Below, piece by piece: positions 57,475 to 64,000 of a DNA stretch of 64,000 nt. This stretch comes from Alteromonas sp. LOR (lineage in GTDB: Bacteria; Pseudomonadota; Gammaproteobacteria; Enterobacterales; Alteromonadaceae): assembly GCF_000753865.1 (NCBI RefSeq), contig NZ_JQFW01000057.1, positions 124,628 to 188,627 on the forward strand, read 5' to 3'. Position 1 is the stretch's first letter; each line of letters starts with the position of its first letter. The translations under genes were made by a program, and so were the position numbers. Under the pieces are notes generated by a model. The model was given only the letters and a program-made list of their open reading frames with translations. It made no database searches and had not been told where the DNA came from.

Positions 57475-57615
57475 GCATACGCCCCTTAACACAGCAACTT
57501 ATTATAGTGGCGCTAGTGTACTCTGTTTAACAATAGATAGAAGTGATGACCCGTTATTAAGATTGATTAATTCTACGAATGATAAAATGAGCACAAACGT
57601 ATATCGGGCGCTTTA

Positions 57616-57772
57616 ATGAAAATTGGCAAGGGCTGTCATGATAGCCGCCGAAAGCGTTAATAGAATTTGCCGAGGGCGGTCATTAAAGTTGCCGAGAGCG
57701 TCAATTAAAATTGCCCAAGGGCGGTCATGAAAATTGCCGAGAGCGTCAATGAAGAATAACGAGTGCACTGTC
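57616..57772. repeat. 22-bp imperfect tandem repeat, seven units
   Basis: Unit boundaries at 57616, 57638, 57660, 57682, 57704 (23 bp), 57727 and 57749 (24 bp). Typical unit: AT(G/T)AAAATTGCCGAG then AGCGTCA or GGCGGTC. Units differ at several positions, so the array is old or evolving by drift. Unit length not a multiple of three; no ORF covers it. Confidence 0.92.
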
Positions 57773-57831
57773 ATTAAGGCTATAAAATCAAATAGCCCAA
57801 AATTTATTGAAAAAGTTCAGCACGTACTATT

Positions 57832-57863
57832 AAAAAGACCAGAGTGCTAAAGCGCTCTGGTCT
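57832..57863 (-). terminator. Terminator of the NTF2-like gene
   Basis: On the minus strand: AGACCAGAGCGC-TTTA-GCACTCTGGTCT, then TTTTTAATAG. It lies about 150 bp after the stop at 58015, beyond a repeat. Confidence 0.8.
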
Positions 57864-57903
57864 CTATTGTTCAGGAGCTTTGCTGGCTATTTTTATTAAA
57901 AAC

Positions 57904-57959
57904 ACGCTATTCGCAATACCGTATTTGCCAAACGCTATTCGCAATACCGTATCTGCCAA
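57904..57959. repeat. 28-bp direct repeat, two units plus a degenerate third
   Basis: Two abutting 28-bp units (57904-57931 and 57932-57959) differing at one base (ACGCTATTCGCAATACCGTA core), then a diverged partial copy to about 57983. In the 3' untranslated region of the gene ending at 58015. Confidence 0.92.
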
Positions 57960-58014
57960 GCTCTACTCACAAGGCTCATTTGAAAAGCCCATGTAGAGAA
58001 ACGGTCTAGGCAGA

Positions 58015-58659
58015 CTAGCTGGCAGTGGGGTTGTAAGGTAACGACGATTGGTGAGCAACAATACGTAAGTTTCCGTCACTGTCTTTAACATAGGCAAAGG
58101 TATACTCCACTTTAGTTTCGCCGCCATTGGTATCTGTGAAAAAGTAATTGCCCATGGCAACTGCCATTCTGCAGCTATTGTTGATAATGCCTACATTGTC
58201 AAATTTAACATTGGTATACGGTTTTATTGCAAAGCCCTTATCTTCTTCGTACGCATCGTTACCGCCCACAAAATAGGAAAGAGCGGCATCGAAACTTGAG
58301 CGAAATTGATCTTCGGCTGCCAAGGTTGGTTTAAACAGTACACTACTCAGATCGTACCCATACATATCTTGGATAAAATCAGCAGCTTCATCAGAATAGT
58401 TGCCGCTATTAGTAAACACTGAGCCGATTCTGACAATGCCGTTCCCCCACATTTTTTGCGCAGCAATGATCTCTCTTTCCGTAATGCAGGTGTTTGAATA
58501 CAGTAACGAGTTGTCTAGTGCTTCTGCAGTAAGCGAAGCCTTTGCTTGCGCGCCACTTTTGGGAGGTTGCGTATCGGCTACAGCACTGCATGCAGACGCT
58601 AACAGGATTGAGGCGATAGCAGCGGTAATTTTTGAGCGAGTTGCTTTTACATTTTTCAT
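58015..58659 (-). CDS. Exported NTF2/SnoaL-like protein of unknown function
   Basis: 214 aa from an ATG with AGGA 8 nt upstream (an ATG three codons earlier overlaps that site). Signal peptide or lipoprotein signal ends near ASACSAVA. The mature part matches exported marine proteins with FKPT, FVGGNDAYEEDKGFAIKPY, MAVAMGNYFFTDTNG and HQSSLPY blocks, an NTF2-like arrangement. Relatives are sometimes labelled phosphoribosyl-AMP cyclohydrolase; I see no HisI motifs to support that. One Cys (in NTCITEREI) and one in NNSCRMA could pair. Monocistronic. Confidence 0.72.
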   Translation of the reverse strand: MKNVKATRSKITAAIASILLASACSAVADTQPPKSGAQAKASLTAEALDNSLLYSNTCITEREIIAAQKMWGNGIVRIGSVFTNSGNYSDEAADFIQDMYGYDLSSVLFKPTLAAEDQFRSSFDAALSYFVGGNDAYEEDKGFAIKPYTNVKFDNVGIINNSCRMAVAMGNYFFTDTNGGETKVEYTFAYVKDSDGNLRIVAHQSSLPYNPTAS

Positions 58660-58890
58660 AGCATACATCCTAAATTTAATAACAATAATTTTGCTAGAAG
58701 CATGTGCAATATCAAACTCATTGCAATGCGATAGCTAAAGGATATACACAACGAATGACGTGTACTTTTTCAGAGGATTAAAAACTGATTAACGCAGGGT
58801 TAATCTTAAACGCGTTCAGTGAAAAAGAGGCATCCGATGCGCTGAAATCTGATTAACAATGCATCGAATGTATTCTTTTGAGGCTACGTC

Positions 58891-59499
58891 TTAGTAACCT
58901 TTATTTTTTTCATCAAGCGGCGTAGCAAGGAGTTCAGATACCGAAAATGCGTTTACACCTAAGCTCTGCTCGTCATTCGACATTGAGGTGACGATTGAAA
59001 AGTATATGTCTTTCATTGCCGTTTTTTCAATATCACTTGGATTTGGCACAGTAGAAGGTTGCGCAACATCTGAACAGCCTGACATGGTGCACTGTTTATC
59101 TGACGGAAAAACCACGGGCTCATCGTTGCTCATAATAACTTCGCGAGCAAGCACACGTTTTTTAGTGATGTTGGTCTTTGTTACTGCTACGTAGTCGAAG
59201 TTATTTTGTTTTGCTATTTCTGCCGCTCGACGCAGCGCGTACTGCTGCACTTTGTCAGCAGGTGTTCTATCCGATGCCTTAAATAAAATACGGTATTCAC
59301 CATTACCCAGCTCTTCGCTTGAATAGCCGTAACTTTGTTCAGAATTTGCCGATTTATAAGGCGTTGGCGTGGCAACAGGTACTGACGAGCAGCCTGTTAG
59401 TAAAGCGGTGACTGCAATGCCCACGCCTAAGAGTAGGTGAGTGGGTCTCGATTTTACGTGGCTGCTTTTTAGAGCGTTTTTTTCCAACTTACGGCGCAT
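58891..59499 (-). CDS. Lipoprotein, CC0125/CC1285-like
   Basis: 202 aa. A basic N-terminus, then a hydrophobic stretch ending in the lipobox LLTGC near residue 37. The middle (YRILFKASDRTPADKVQQYA, then RRAAEIAKQNNFDYVAVT) is the pattern of a small family of envelope lipoproteins of unknown role. AAGGAA precedes the ATG at 7 nt. It follows the YqjK-like gene by 24 bp and is likely its operon partner. Confidence 0.75.
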   Translation of the reverse strand: MRRKLEKNALKSSHVKSRPTHLLLGVGIAVTALLTGCSSVPVATPTPYKSANSEQSYGYSSEELGNGEYRILFKASDRTPADKVQQYALRRAAEIAKQNNFDYVAVTKTNITKKRVLAREVIMSNDEPVVFPSDKQCTMSGCSDVAQPSTVPNPSDIEKTAMKDIYFSIVTSMSNDEQSLGVNAFSVSELLATPLDEKNKGY

Positions 59500-59523
59500 T
59501 TACTACTTCCTTTCGTCACACAA

Positions 59524-59808
59524 TTATAATTTAAACAGCGATAGCAAAGCAGTTCTGCCTATCGTCATGAGTGCAGTTTTACGGTTGCTCTTCACTTTTG
59601 GTTTTGCATCGGACATTCCTTTATAGGCACCTAACCCTACAATACCTAACAATATTTCTGGTTTGCCCACTAAGTAATGGCATTGTTGCTTTGCTGTTTT
59701 TTCGGCAAGGTGAGCATGATGACGCTGCGCATAAAAATCCCGTTCTTTTTGTGCAATGTCAGTCATGTTTTTCTTCAACAAAAATTTATTTAACAATGCG
59801 TCTACCAT
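59524..59808 (-). CDS. Small YqjK-like protein
   Basis: 94 aa, basic and helical with one weakly hydrophobic segment (PEILLGIVGLGAYKGM). The position after YqjD- and YqjE-like genes, and the charged N-terminal half (AQRHHAHLAEKTAKQQ), suggest the YqjK slot of the E. coli yqjCDEK cluster. Sequence likeness is weak, so this is mainly a context call. Confidence 0.55.
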   Translation of the reverse strand: MVDALLNKFLLKKNMTDIAQKERDFYAQRHHAHLAEKTAKQQCHYLVGKPEILLGIVGLGAYKGMSDAKPKVKSNRKTALMTIGRTALLSLFKL

Positions 59809-59837
59809 TTTGGATGTCCTTTAAACTATAGCGTAAT

Positions 59838-59897
59838 TCTTGCTAGATGTTAGGTTAGGTGTTGCGTTAGATATCGGGTTAGATTCTGGGTTAGATG
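59838..59897. repeat. 12-bp tandem repeat, five units
   Basis: 12-bp units at 59838, 59850, 59862, 59874 and 59886 sharing a GTTAGAT-type core. Sits between the YqjE- and YqjK-like genes, inside the presumed operon. Confidence 0.85.
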
Positions 59898-59916
59898 TTG
59901 TCGTTAAAAAGCGTGC

Positions 59917-60486
59917 TTAAAGAGAGCGCTTAAACAATGCGATTAGCCGTTCAAAGCTAACGAAACACAGCGATTTTTTCGCAATTCGATAAAACAACAC
60001 GCTGAGCCCAAGGTTAAAACACAACAAGATAGCAGCGATAAAAATAATACTGATACCCAAAGAGTATAACGCGCCGCCAATCGCTACATTTACGAGCAGC
60101 CAGCACACAATGCCAATAACAAAGGCGGCAAGGGCTGCAAAAACTGAAATAAACAGCGACTTTTTGACGAGCATTATTTCGCTATTTACCAAACTTAAAT
60201 AGGCCGCACCCTGTTTAGTTCGCTGTTTCGCCGCATTTTTAAGTGCGTCAATAACCGCTTCATAGGATGGGTCAGGGTAGGGTGCTTGTTGTTCGTCTAG
60301 GTTTTTTTTGTCTTTTGGGGAGGCGTCGTGATATCCAGTACTAACGCTGCCATCGGCGTTAACCGCTATCACAGCATTGTCTACGCCAATGAAATAGAGC
60401 GCCTGCTCCGATGGTGGAGTCAGGCGAAACGGATTTTCAGCGCTCATTGTAAAATGAGCGCTATGAAAATCAGGTATTGTTGCCAT
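59917..60486 (-). CDS. YqjE-like (phage-holin-superfamily) membrane protein with N-terminal extension
   Basis: 189 aa. Residues about 95-189 hold a YqjE-like region: an amphipathic start (SLVNSEIMLVKKSLFISVFA) and two membrane helices (about 110-135 and 140-165). The first 90 residues are an extra hydrophilic domain (ALYFIGVDNAVIAVNADGSV) not found in E. coli YqjE. The YqjD/YqjE family are inner-membrane proteins; the holin label in databases comes from fold similarity only. It starts 2 bp after the YqjD-like gene. Confidence 0.7.
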   Translation of the reverse strand: MATIPDFHSAHFTMSAENPFRLTPPSEQALYFIGVDNAVIAVNADGSVSTGYHDASPKDKKNLDEQQAPYPDPSYEAVIDALKNAAKQRTKQGAAYLSLVNSEIMLVKKSLFISVFAALAAFVIGIVCWLLVNVAIGGALYSLGISIIFIAAILLCFNLGLSVLFYRIAKKSLCFVSFERLIALFKRSL

Positions 60487-60488
60487 TA

Positions 60489-60806
60489 TTACTTCTTACG
60501 GAATAATGAAGTAACTAGCATGCCCGCTGCAAACGCAAGCCCGGCTGTTGCCACTGGATTTTCAACGGCATAGTTACGCACAGAAGATGCCTGCCATTTT
60601 TGTTCAGCGAGACGTTTACGCTCTGACATATTCTCAGCCGATGACGTAGCGGTACGACGAATATTTTCTTCAGCAACACTCGCGTTATCTGCAAGCTTGT
60701 CTACAGACTGATGGAGCGACTCTTTCAGTTGATCCGTAACTGGATGACCTTGCTCATTAGAAGTATTTGCTTTTGTCGATGTATTTTTAGCTGTTTGTGT
60801 AGCCAT
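60489..60806 (-). CDS. YqjD/ElaB-like (DUF883) membrane-anchored protein
   Basis: 105 aa: a hydrophilic, helical N-terminal part (HPVTDQLKESLHQSVDKLAD), then a C-terminal membrane helix (VENPVATAGLAFAAGMLVTS) ending in Arg-Lys-Lys. This is the layout of YqjD/ElaB, which in E. coli tether ribosomes to the inner membrane in stationary phase. AAGGAG precedes the ATG. First gene of the yqjDEK-like run. Confidence 0.8.
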   Translation of the reverse strand: MATQTAKNTSTKANTSNEQGHPVTDQLKESLHQSVDKLADNASVAEENIRRTATSSAENMSERKRLAEQKWQASSVRNYAVENPVATAGLAFAAGMLVTSLFRKK

Positions 60807-61135
60807 AGTATTCTCCTTGATTTTACTAAATGCATCTTTCCCTATTAGTAAAGCAATGGCTGTACCACTGTGTAGGAGGTTCGTAATCTATTGATTTTCA
60901 ACCATAAAGTTTTTTTGATGCAAGCGGCTATATTATGAGGCAGGAAGAATGCACACAGTATTGTGAACACCCTGTAATAATTTCGCGGATAAGAGTTTAG
61001 CAGATAAGCATGTCGAGACTGAGTGGCTCTAGGCTAAGTAGTTCTAGGCTTAGCTAATCCATAGCTAATCCATAGCTAAGCCTTTTGTGGATAGGCCTTT
61101 TGTAGGTAGGCTAGTCGTTATAATGAATTAGCGGC
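60807..61135. repeat. Spacer with three adjacent pairs of tandem duplications (61023-61106)
   Basis: No gene. Three neighbouring two-copy repeats abut one another: 15 bp (61023 and 61038), 11 bp AGCTAATCCAT (61052 and 61063), and 15 bp (61077 and 61092, core CCTTTTGT). They lie after the hybrid kinase stop codon, and upstream of the YqjD-like gene on the other side. Confidence 0.85.
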
Positions 61136-63286
61136 TCAAGCAATAACACTTTCTAAGTCATCTTTCGTCACCGGCTTGAGCAAGGCGCTATCAATGCCAA
61201 TTGTTGACATAATATCTTTATCTGCTTGATGCCCGCTAACAATAGTCAATATGCAGTTACGCTGCTGCGCTTTTAATTCTTTTGCTAGCTCGTAACCATC
61301 ATAGTCGGGCAATGTTAAGTCCATAAGAACATGGTCAAATTGCTGTTCACTCATTGCTTGCAAGGCATCATTTCCACACAGGCTTTTTACAACATCGCAT
61401 CCAAGATGTGTTAGAAATAATTGCAACAACTCTGCGGCATCTTCGTCATCCTCGACAACTAATACCTTCTTTTTGCCACTTCCTGCAGTGTCTTTCTCTG
61501 TCACCTCATCCGCTATCTGCTCTGTAGTTTGCTGTGAACCAGAAGAGGTTCGCGCTTTCAATAGTTCTGGAATATCTAAGTTGCTGCCACGCTGATGTGA
61601 CAATGCCGACTCAGGGGCAAAAGGTTTTGTGGTCGGCATGTTCGATACTTGAGCTTCAACATTGGAAAACGTAATAGGGTTGTCTGCAGGTAAGTAAAGT
61701 GACAGCAAGCTGGCCAGTGCAAATCTATCAATAGGCTTGCCGATAACATCGTTAAAGCCTTCGCGTATTAGCGACTCTTTAAGCCCTTTTCGACTCGCCG
61801 CGGTAACTGCAATAACAGGGAGATTTTTACCATGTCGCCTTATGGCATGAAGGGCTTCAATACCATTCATTACTGGCATATGGATGTCCATGAGTACCAA
61901 GTTGAAAGGGGCGTTCTGCTCGTCAGCGTGTAACACTGCTTCAAGTGCTTTAACACCATTTTCCGCATAGCTAATATCGGCTTTTGATTGACTGACTAAG
62001 TGACCAGTAAGTCGCCTTATTTCTCTAAGGTCGTCTACAATAAGCACTTTTCCAGTCAACTTTAAATTTAAGTTAGCTGGCTCAACGATTGAAAGTTGAC
62101 CTAAGGCAAGCTCTTCTATTGGCTGAGTACTTATATCCCCTGGGTTAATGTAAAAACTAAAGCTGCTGCCTTCTCCCATGCGAGAGGTCACTGAAATATC
62201 ACCATCAAGTTTGCAGACCAACTCTTTACAAATTGCCAGCCCCAGGCCTGCACCGCCATGATTGGCACGCATCACATCTTCAATTTGTTCAAAGGGATGG
62301 AAGATATTTTCAAGCTTATCAGGCGCCATACCAATACCGGTATCGTCCACGGTAAATCGCAACACGGTGTCTGGCTGAACAGACTGTTCTTCTAGCGCTA
62401 GGTTGCCCGCCTCGGGGGTTTCAATTTCAATGGTAAGTGTAATGGTGCCGTTATCTGTAAATTTCACCGCATTGGTAATTAAATTGAGCAATATTTGGCG
62501 AAGACGTGTTGGGTCTGTTTGGATAAACTCAGGCATCTTGGTTTTAGCAACCACATTGAGACTGAGCCCTTTGTCTTTCGCATTCAACTGCATCAAGGAA
62601 TGTATATCGGTGAGAAATGACGCTAGGTTGACTCGCTTTACATTCAACTCAAGTTTGTCTGCCATGATGCGGGACATGTCGAGTAAGTCGTTAAGCAGGC
62701 TCAAGAGGTGTTTACCATTAGAGTGAATAATTGATAACTCTTGCTGAAACGGACTATTTCTCGCGTCGTCAATCAATAGCTCTGTGTAGCCAAGTATTGA
62801 AGTAAGTGGCGTTCTTAACTCATGACCCAAATGGGCAAGGAATTTATCCTTTGCTTTGTTTTTTTGCTCTACTTTATTACGTTCTATCCGCTCGTTTTCA
62901 ATGTCTCTTCGAACGAGAGCATAGCGAATAGTTCGCATAAAGCGGGGTGATTCAATTTCGGACTTTTGTAAGTAATCTGCGGCGCCTGCGCGCATCACCA
63001 TTTCATCAACCATGGCGTCAGATTGACCCGTTAATATAACAACGGGTACGTTAAATTGATTTGCTTTTAAAATACTTAACACATCGAGCGCATTTTCTGC
63101 GCCCAATAAAAAGTCGAGCAAGCACAAATCGAAAGAGCGTTCTTTCAGCGCTTCTAATGCAGCATCGCTGTCGGTCACCCACGTCAACTCGAAATGTGTA
63201 GATTCGCACCGTTCTAGATAGTCAGAGGTAAGGAAGTAGTCATCTTCATCATCCTCAATCAATAGAATTTTTATTACCTCTGTCAT
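61136..63286 (-). CDS. Hybrid sensor kinase, REC-HisKA-HATPase-REC-REC
   Basis: 716 aa, no membrane segments. REC1 (about 7-120; acceptor Asp in LCLLDFLLG) precedes HisKA (His near 153, GHELRTPLTS) and the HATPase (DDTGIGM, GGAGLGLAI). REC2 (about 415-535; LMDIHMPVMNG) and REC3 (about 600-715; LMDLTLPDYDG) follow. A receiver in front of the kinase, as here, suggests it is driven by phosphotransfer from another kinase rather than by a ligand. It starts 11 bp after the small response regulator gene, so all three belong to one operon. Confidence 0.92.
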   Translation of the reverse strand: MTEVIKILLIEDDEDDYFLTSDYLERCESTHFELTWVTDSDAALEALKERSFDLCLLDFLLGAENALDVLSILKANQFNVPVVILTGQSDAMVDEMVMRAGAADYLQKSEIESPRFMRTIRYALVRRDIENERIERNKVEQKNKAKDKFLAHLGHELRTPLTSILGYTELLIDDARNSPFQQELSIIHSNGKHLLSLLNDLLDMSRIMADKLELNVKRVNLASFLTDIHSLMQLNAKDKGLSLNVVAKTKMPEFIQTDPTRLRQILLNLITNAVKFTDNGTITLTIEIETPEAGNLALEEQSVQPDTVLRFTVDDTGIGMAPDKLENIFHPFEQIEDVMRANHGGAGLGLAICKELVCKLDGDISVTSRMGEGSSFSFYINPGDISTQPIEELALGQLSIVEPANLNLKLTGKVLIVDDLREIRRLTGHLVSQSKADISYAENGVKALEAVLHADEQNAPFNLVLMDIHMPVMNGIEALHAIRRHGKNLPVIAVTAASRKGLKESLIREGFNDVIGKPIDRFALASLLSLYLPADNPITFSNVEAQVSNMPTTKPFAPESALSHQRGSNLDIPELLKARTSSGSQQTTEQIADEVTEKDTAGSGKKKVLVVEDDEDAAELLQLFLTHLGCDVVKSLCGNDALQAMSEQQFDHVLMDLTLPDYDGYELAKELKAQQRNCILTIVSGHQADKDIMSTIGIDSALLKPVTKDDLESVIA

Positions 63287-63297
63287 CTAGTACTCCG

Positions 63298-63750
63298 CTA
63301 CTCGTGTGGTAGTTCTACGAATTCAATCCAATAGCGACCAAGTGCTCGCATTAGGTCAACCAAACCCTCAAAATTCACTGGCTTGGTAATATACGAGGCA
63401 CAACCTAAGTCGTAGCCACGCAACATGTCTTCCTCTTCTTTCGAGGTGGTTAAAATAACCACGGGAATACTGCGCAGTTTAGGGTCGTTCTTCAGTTCTT
63501 GAAGTGCTTCGCGGCCATCTTTACGAGGCATATTCAAATCGAGCAAAATGAGACTTGGGCGCGGATACTTTTCGGCATCGGCGTATTTGCCTTCATGGCG
63601 CAAGAATTCAAGAAGCTCTACGCCGTCTTCAACACAAAAAAGTGTGTTTAAAACACGAGACTCTTTAAGTGCATCAACGGTGAGTAAACGATCATCCTCG
63701 TCATCATCGGCCATTAGTATATTTATTGATTGGGCTTGTTTACGCATCAT
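63298..63750 (-). CDS. Single-domain response regulator (Rcp1-like)
   Basis: 150 aa from the ATG at 63750, which has GGAG 9 nt upstream and overlaps the end of the kinase gene; an ATG five codons earlier is possible. One receiver domain with the acidic pair in ADDDEDD, acceptor Asp in LILLDLNMPRKDG, Thr in VVILTTSKEEED and Lys in YITKPV. No output domain. Such Rcp1-type regulators often accompany phytochrome-like or PAS kinases. Probably a shuttle between the upstream kinase and the hybrid kinase. Confidence 0.9.
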   Translation of the reverse strand: MMRKQAQSINILMADDDEDDRLLTVDALKESRVLNTLFCVEDGVELLEFLRHEGKYADAEKYPRPSLILLDLNMPRKDGREALQELKNDPKLRSIPVVILTTSKEEEDMLRGYDLGCASYITKPVNFEGLVDLMRALGRYWIEFVELPHE

Positions 63751-64000
63751 GCGAAGACTCTCCATTTTCGTTATCTGAGCCGAAAGGCTCGCTGTCTAGG
63801 GGTAATATTATATCGAACTTAGCGCCTTTACCGGGTTCGCTGGTGGCGGCTATGGTTCCGTTATGTCTTTCTACAATCCGTCGGCACACCGCAAGTCCAA
63901 TCCCGGTGCCCTTATATTCACTTCTACCGTGCAACCGCTGAAATGGGGCAAATATTTTTTCGGCAAAAGATTGCTCAAAGCCAATGCCATTGTCAGTAAC
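63740..64000 (-). CDS. Sensor histidine kinase, C-terminal fragment (cut by window edge)
   Basis: The frame is open to base 64000 and continues outside. The 86 visible residues are the end of an HATPase domain: VTDNGIGFEQ, PFQRLHGRSEYKGTGIGLAV, and a closing FDIILPL. The pattern is that of PAS or phytochrome kinases paired with Rcp1-type regulators. Its stop overlaps the response regulator start, which supports a kinase-regulator pair. Sensor part not seen. Confidence 0.88.
   Translation of the reverse strand, partial: VTDNGIGFEQSFAEKIFAPFQRLHGRSEYKGTGIGLAVCRRIVERHNGTIAATSEPGKGAKFDIILPLDSEPFGSDNENGESSHDA

Noticed and set aside
57616..57983. CRISPR-like array (22-bp and 28-bp repeats)
   Set aside because: The 28-bp size is suggestive, but copies touch each other, number only two to seven, and have no spacers or cas genes.
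58015..58659. Phosphoribosyl-AMP cyclohydrolase
   Set aside because: Relatives may carry this label, but there are no HisI metal-binding motifs and the protein has an export signal.
59917..60486. Phage holin and hence a prophage remnant
   Set aside because: The holin-like fold is shared by YqjE-type host proteins; no other phage genes are near and the YqjD-like neighbour explains it.

Overview
The window looks like chromosomal DNA of a marine gammaproteobacterium close to Alteromonas (Alteromonadaceae). The grounds are a HexR-controlled Entner-Doudoroff operon, YeaC/DUF349/YqjD/YfbR-type proteins, a DUF2989 lipoprotein, a long N-extended second GAPDH, and many sensor kinases. Gene density and base composition are even. 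I see no rRNA, tRNA, prophage, insertion sequence or CRISPR array. Genus is inferred from gene content, not from a marker gene.

Layout. 1-5.7 kb: crtE(partial)-crtI-crtB-crtY-blh, a tightly overlapping operon making beta-carotene and cleaving it to retinal, convergent with idi. 6-11.7 kb: a membrane GGDEF-EAL protein, then a DJ-1-like exported protein plus YqhD-like aldehyde reductase pair facing a LysR regulator, then a small PstS-like protein. 11.9-25.1 kb: a zinc-ribbon protein, a Cache chemoreceptor, an exported M1 aminopeptidase, an orphan WYL regulator, a hybrid histidine kinase, a GT2 glycosyltransferase, an unknown membrane protein, a membrane-anchored EEP hydrolase and an OsmY-like BON protein. 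25.3-47.7 kb: central sugar metabolism: pykA, hexR, zwf-pgl-edd-glk-eda, a hexose-6-phosphate mutarotase, gapA, malQ-glgB-glgX, gnd, msrB, a DUF2989 lipoprotein and a second GAPDH. 47.9-54.7 kb: an M14 carboxypeptidase, an alanine/glycine symporter, and a four-gene run (zinc-ribbon membrane protein, yeaC, DUF349 protein, 72-residue protein). 54.9-60.8 kb: small envelope and stress proteins (two lipoproteins, a DUF1328 protein, a yqjDEK-like set), yfbR and a BASS transporter, separated by repeat-rich spacers. 61.1-64 kb: a phosphorelay operon (kinase cut by the edge, single REC protein, REC-kinase-REC-REC hybrid).

How it works together. MalQ, GlgB and GlgX handle alpha-glucans. Glk, the mutarotase and Zwf feed glucose-6-phosphate into the Entner-Doudoroff (Pgl, Edd, Eda) or pentose-phosphate (Gnd) routes, and GapA and PykA complete lower glycolysis. 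Good HexR-type operators precede pykA and zwf, with weaker candidates before hexR and gapA. The carotenoid operon ends in blh, so it should supply retinal to a rhodopsin encoded elsewhere.

Most unusual signal: short tandem duplications, each with its own unit (11 to 28 bp), sit in at least eight intergenic spacers and are concentrated at 54.7-61.1 kb. I did not find a convincing new multi-gene system. The best candidates for unknown biology are the zinc-ribbon/yeaC/DUF349/72-aa run, the orphan WYL regulator, and a YfbR homologue with His-Glu in place of its His-Asp doublet.
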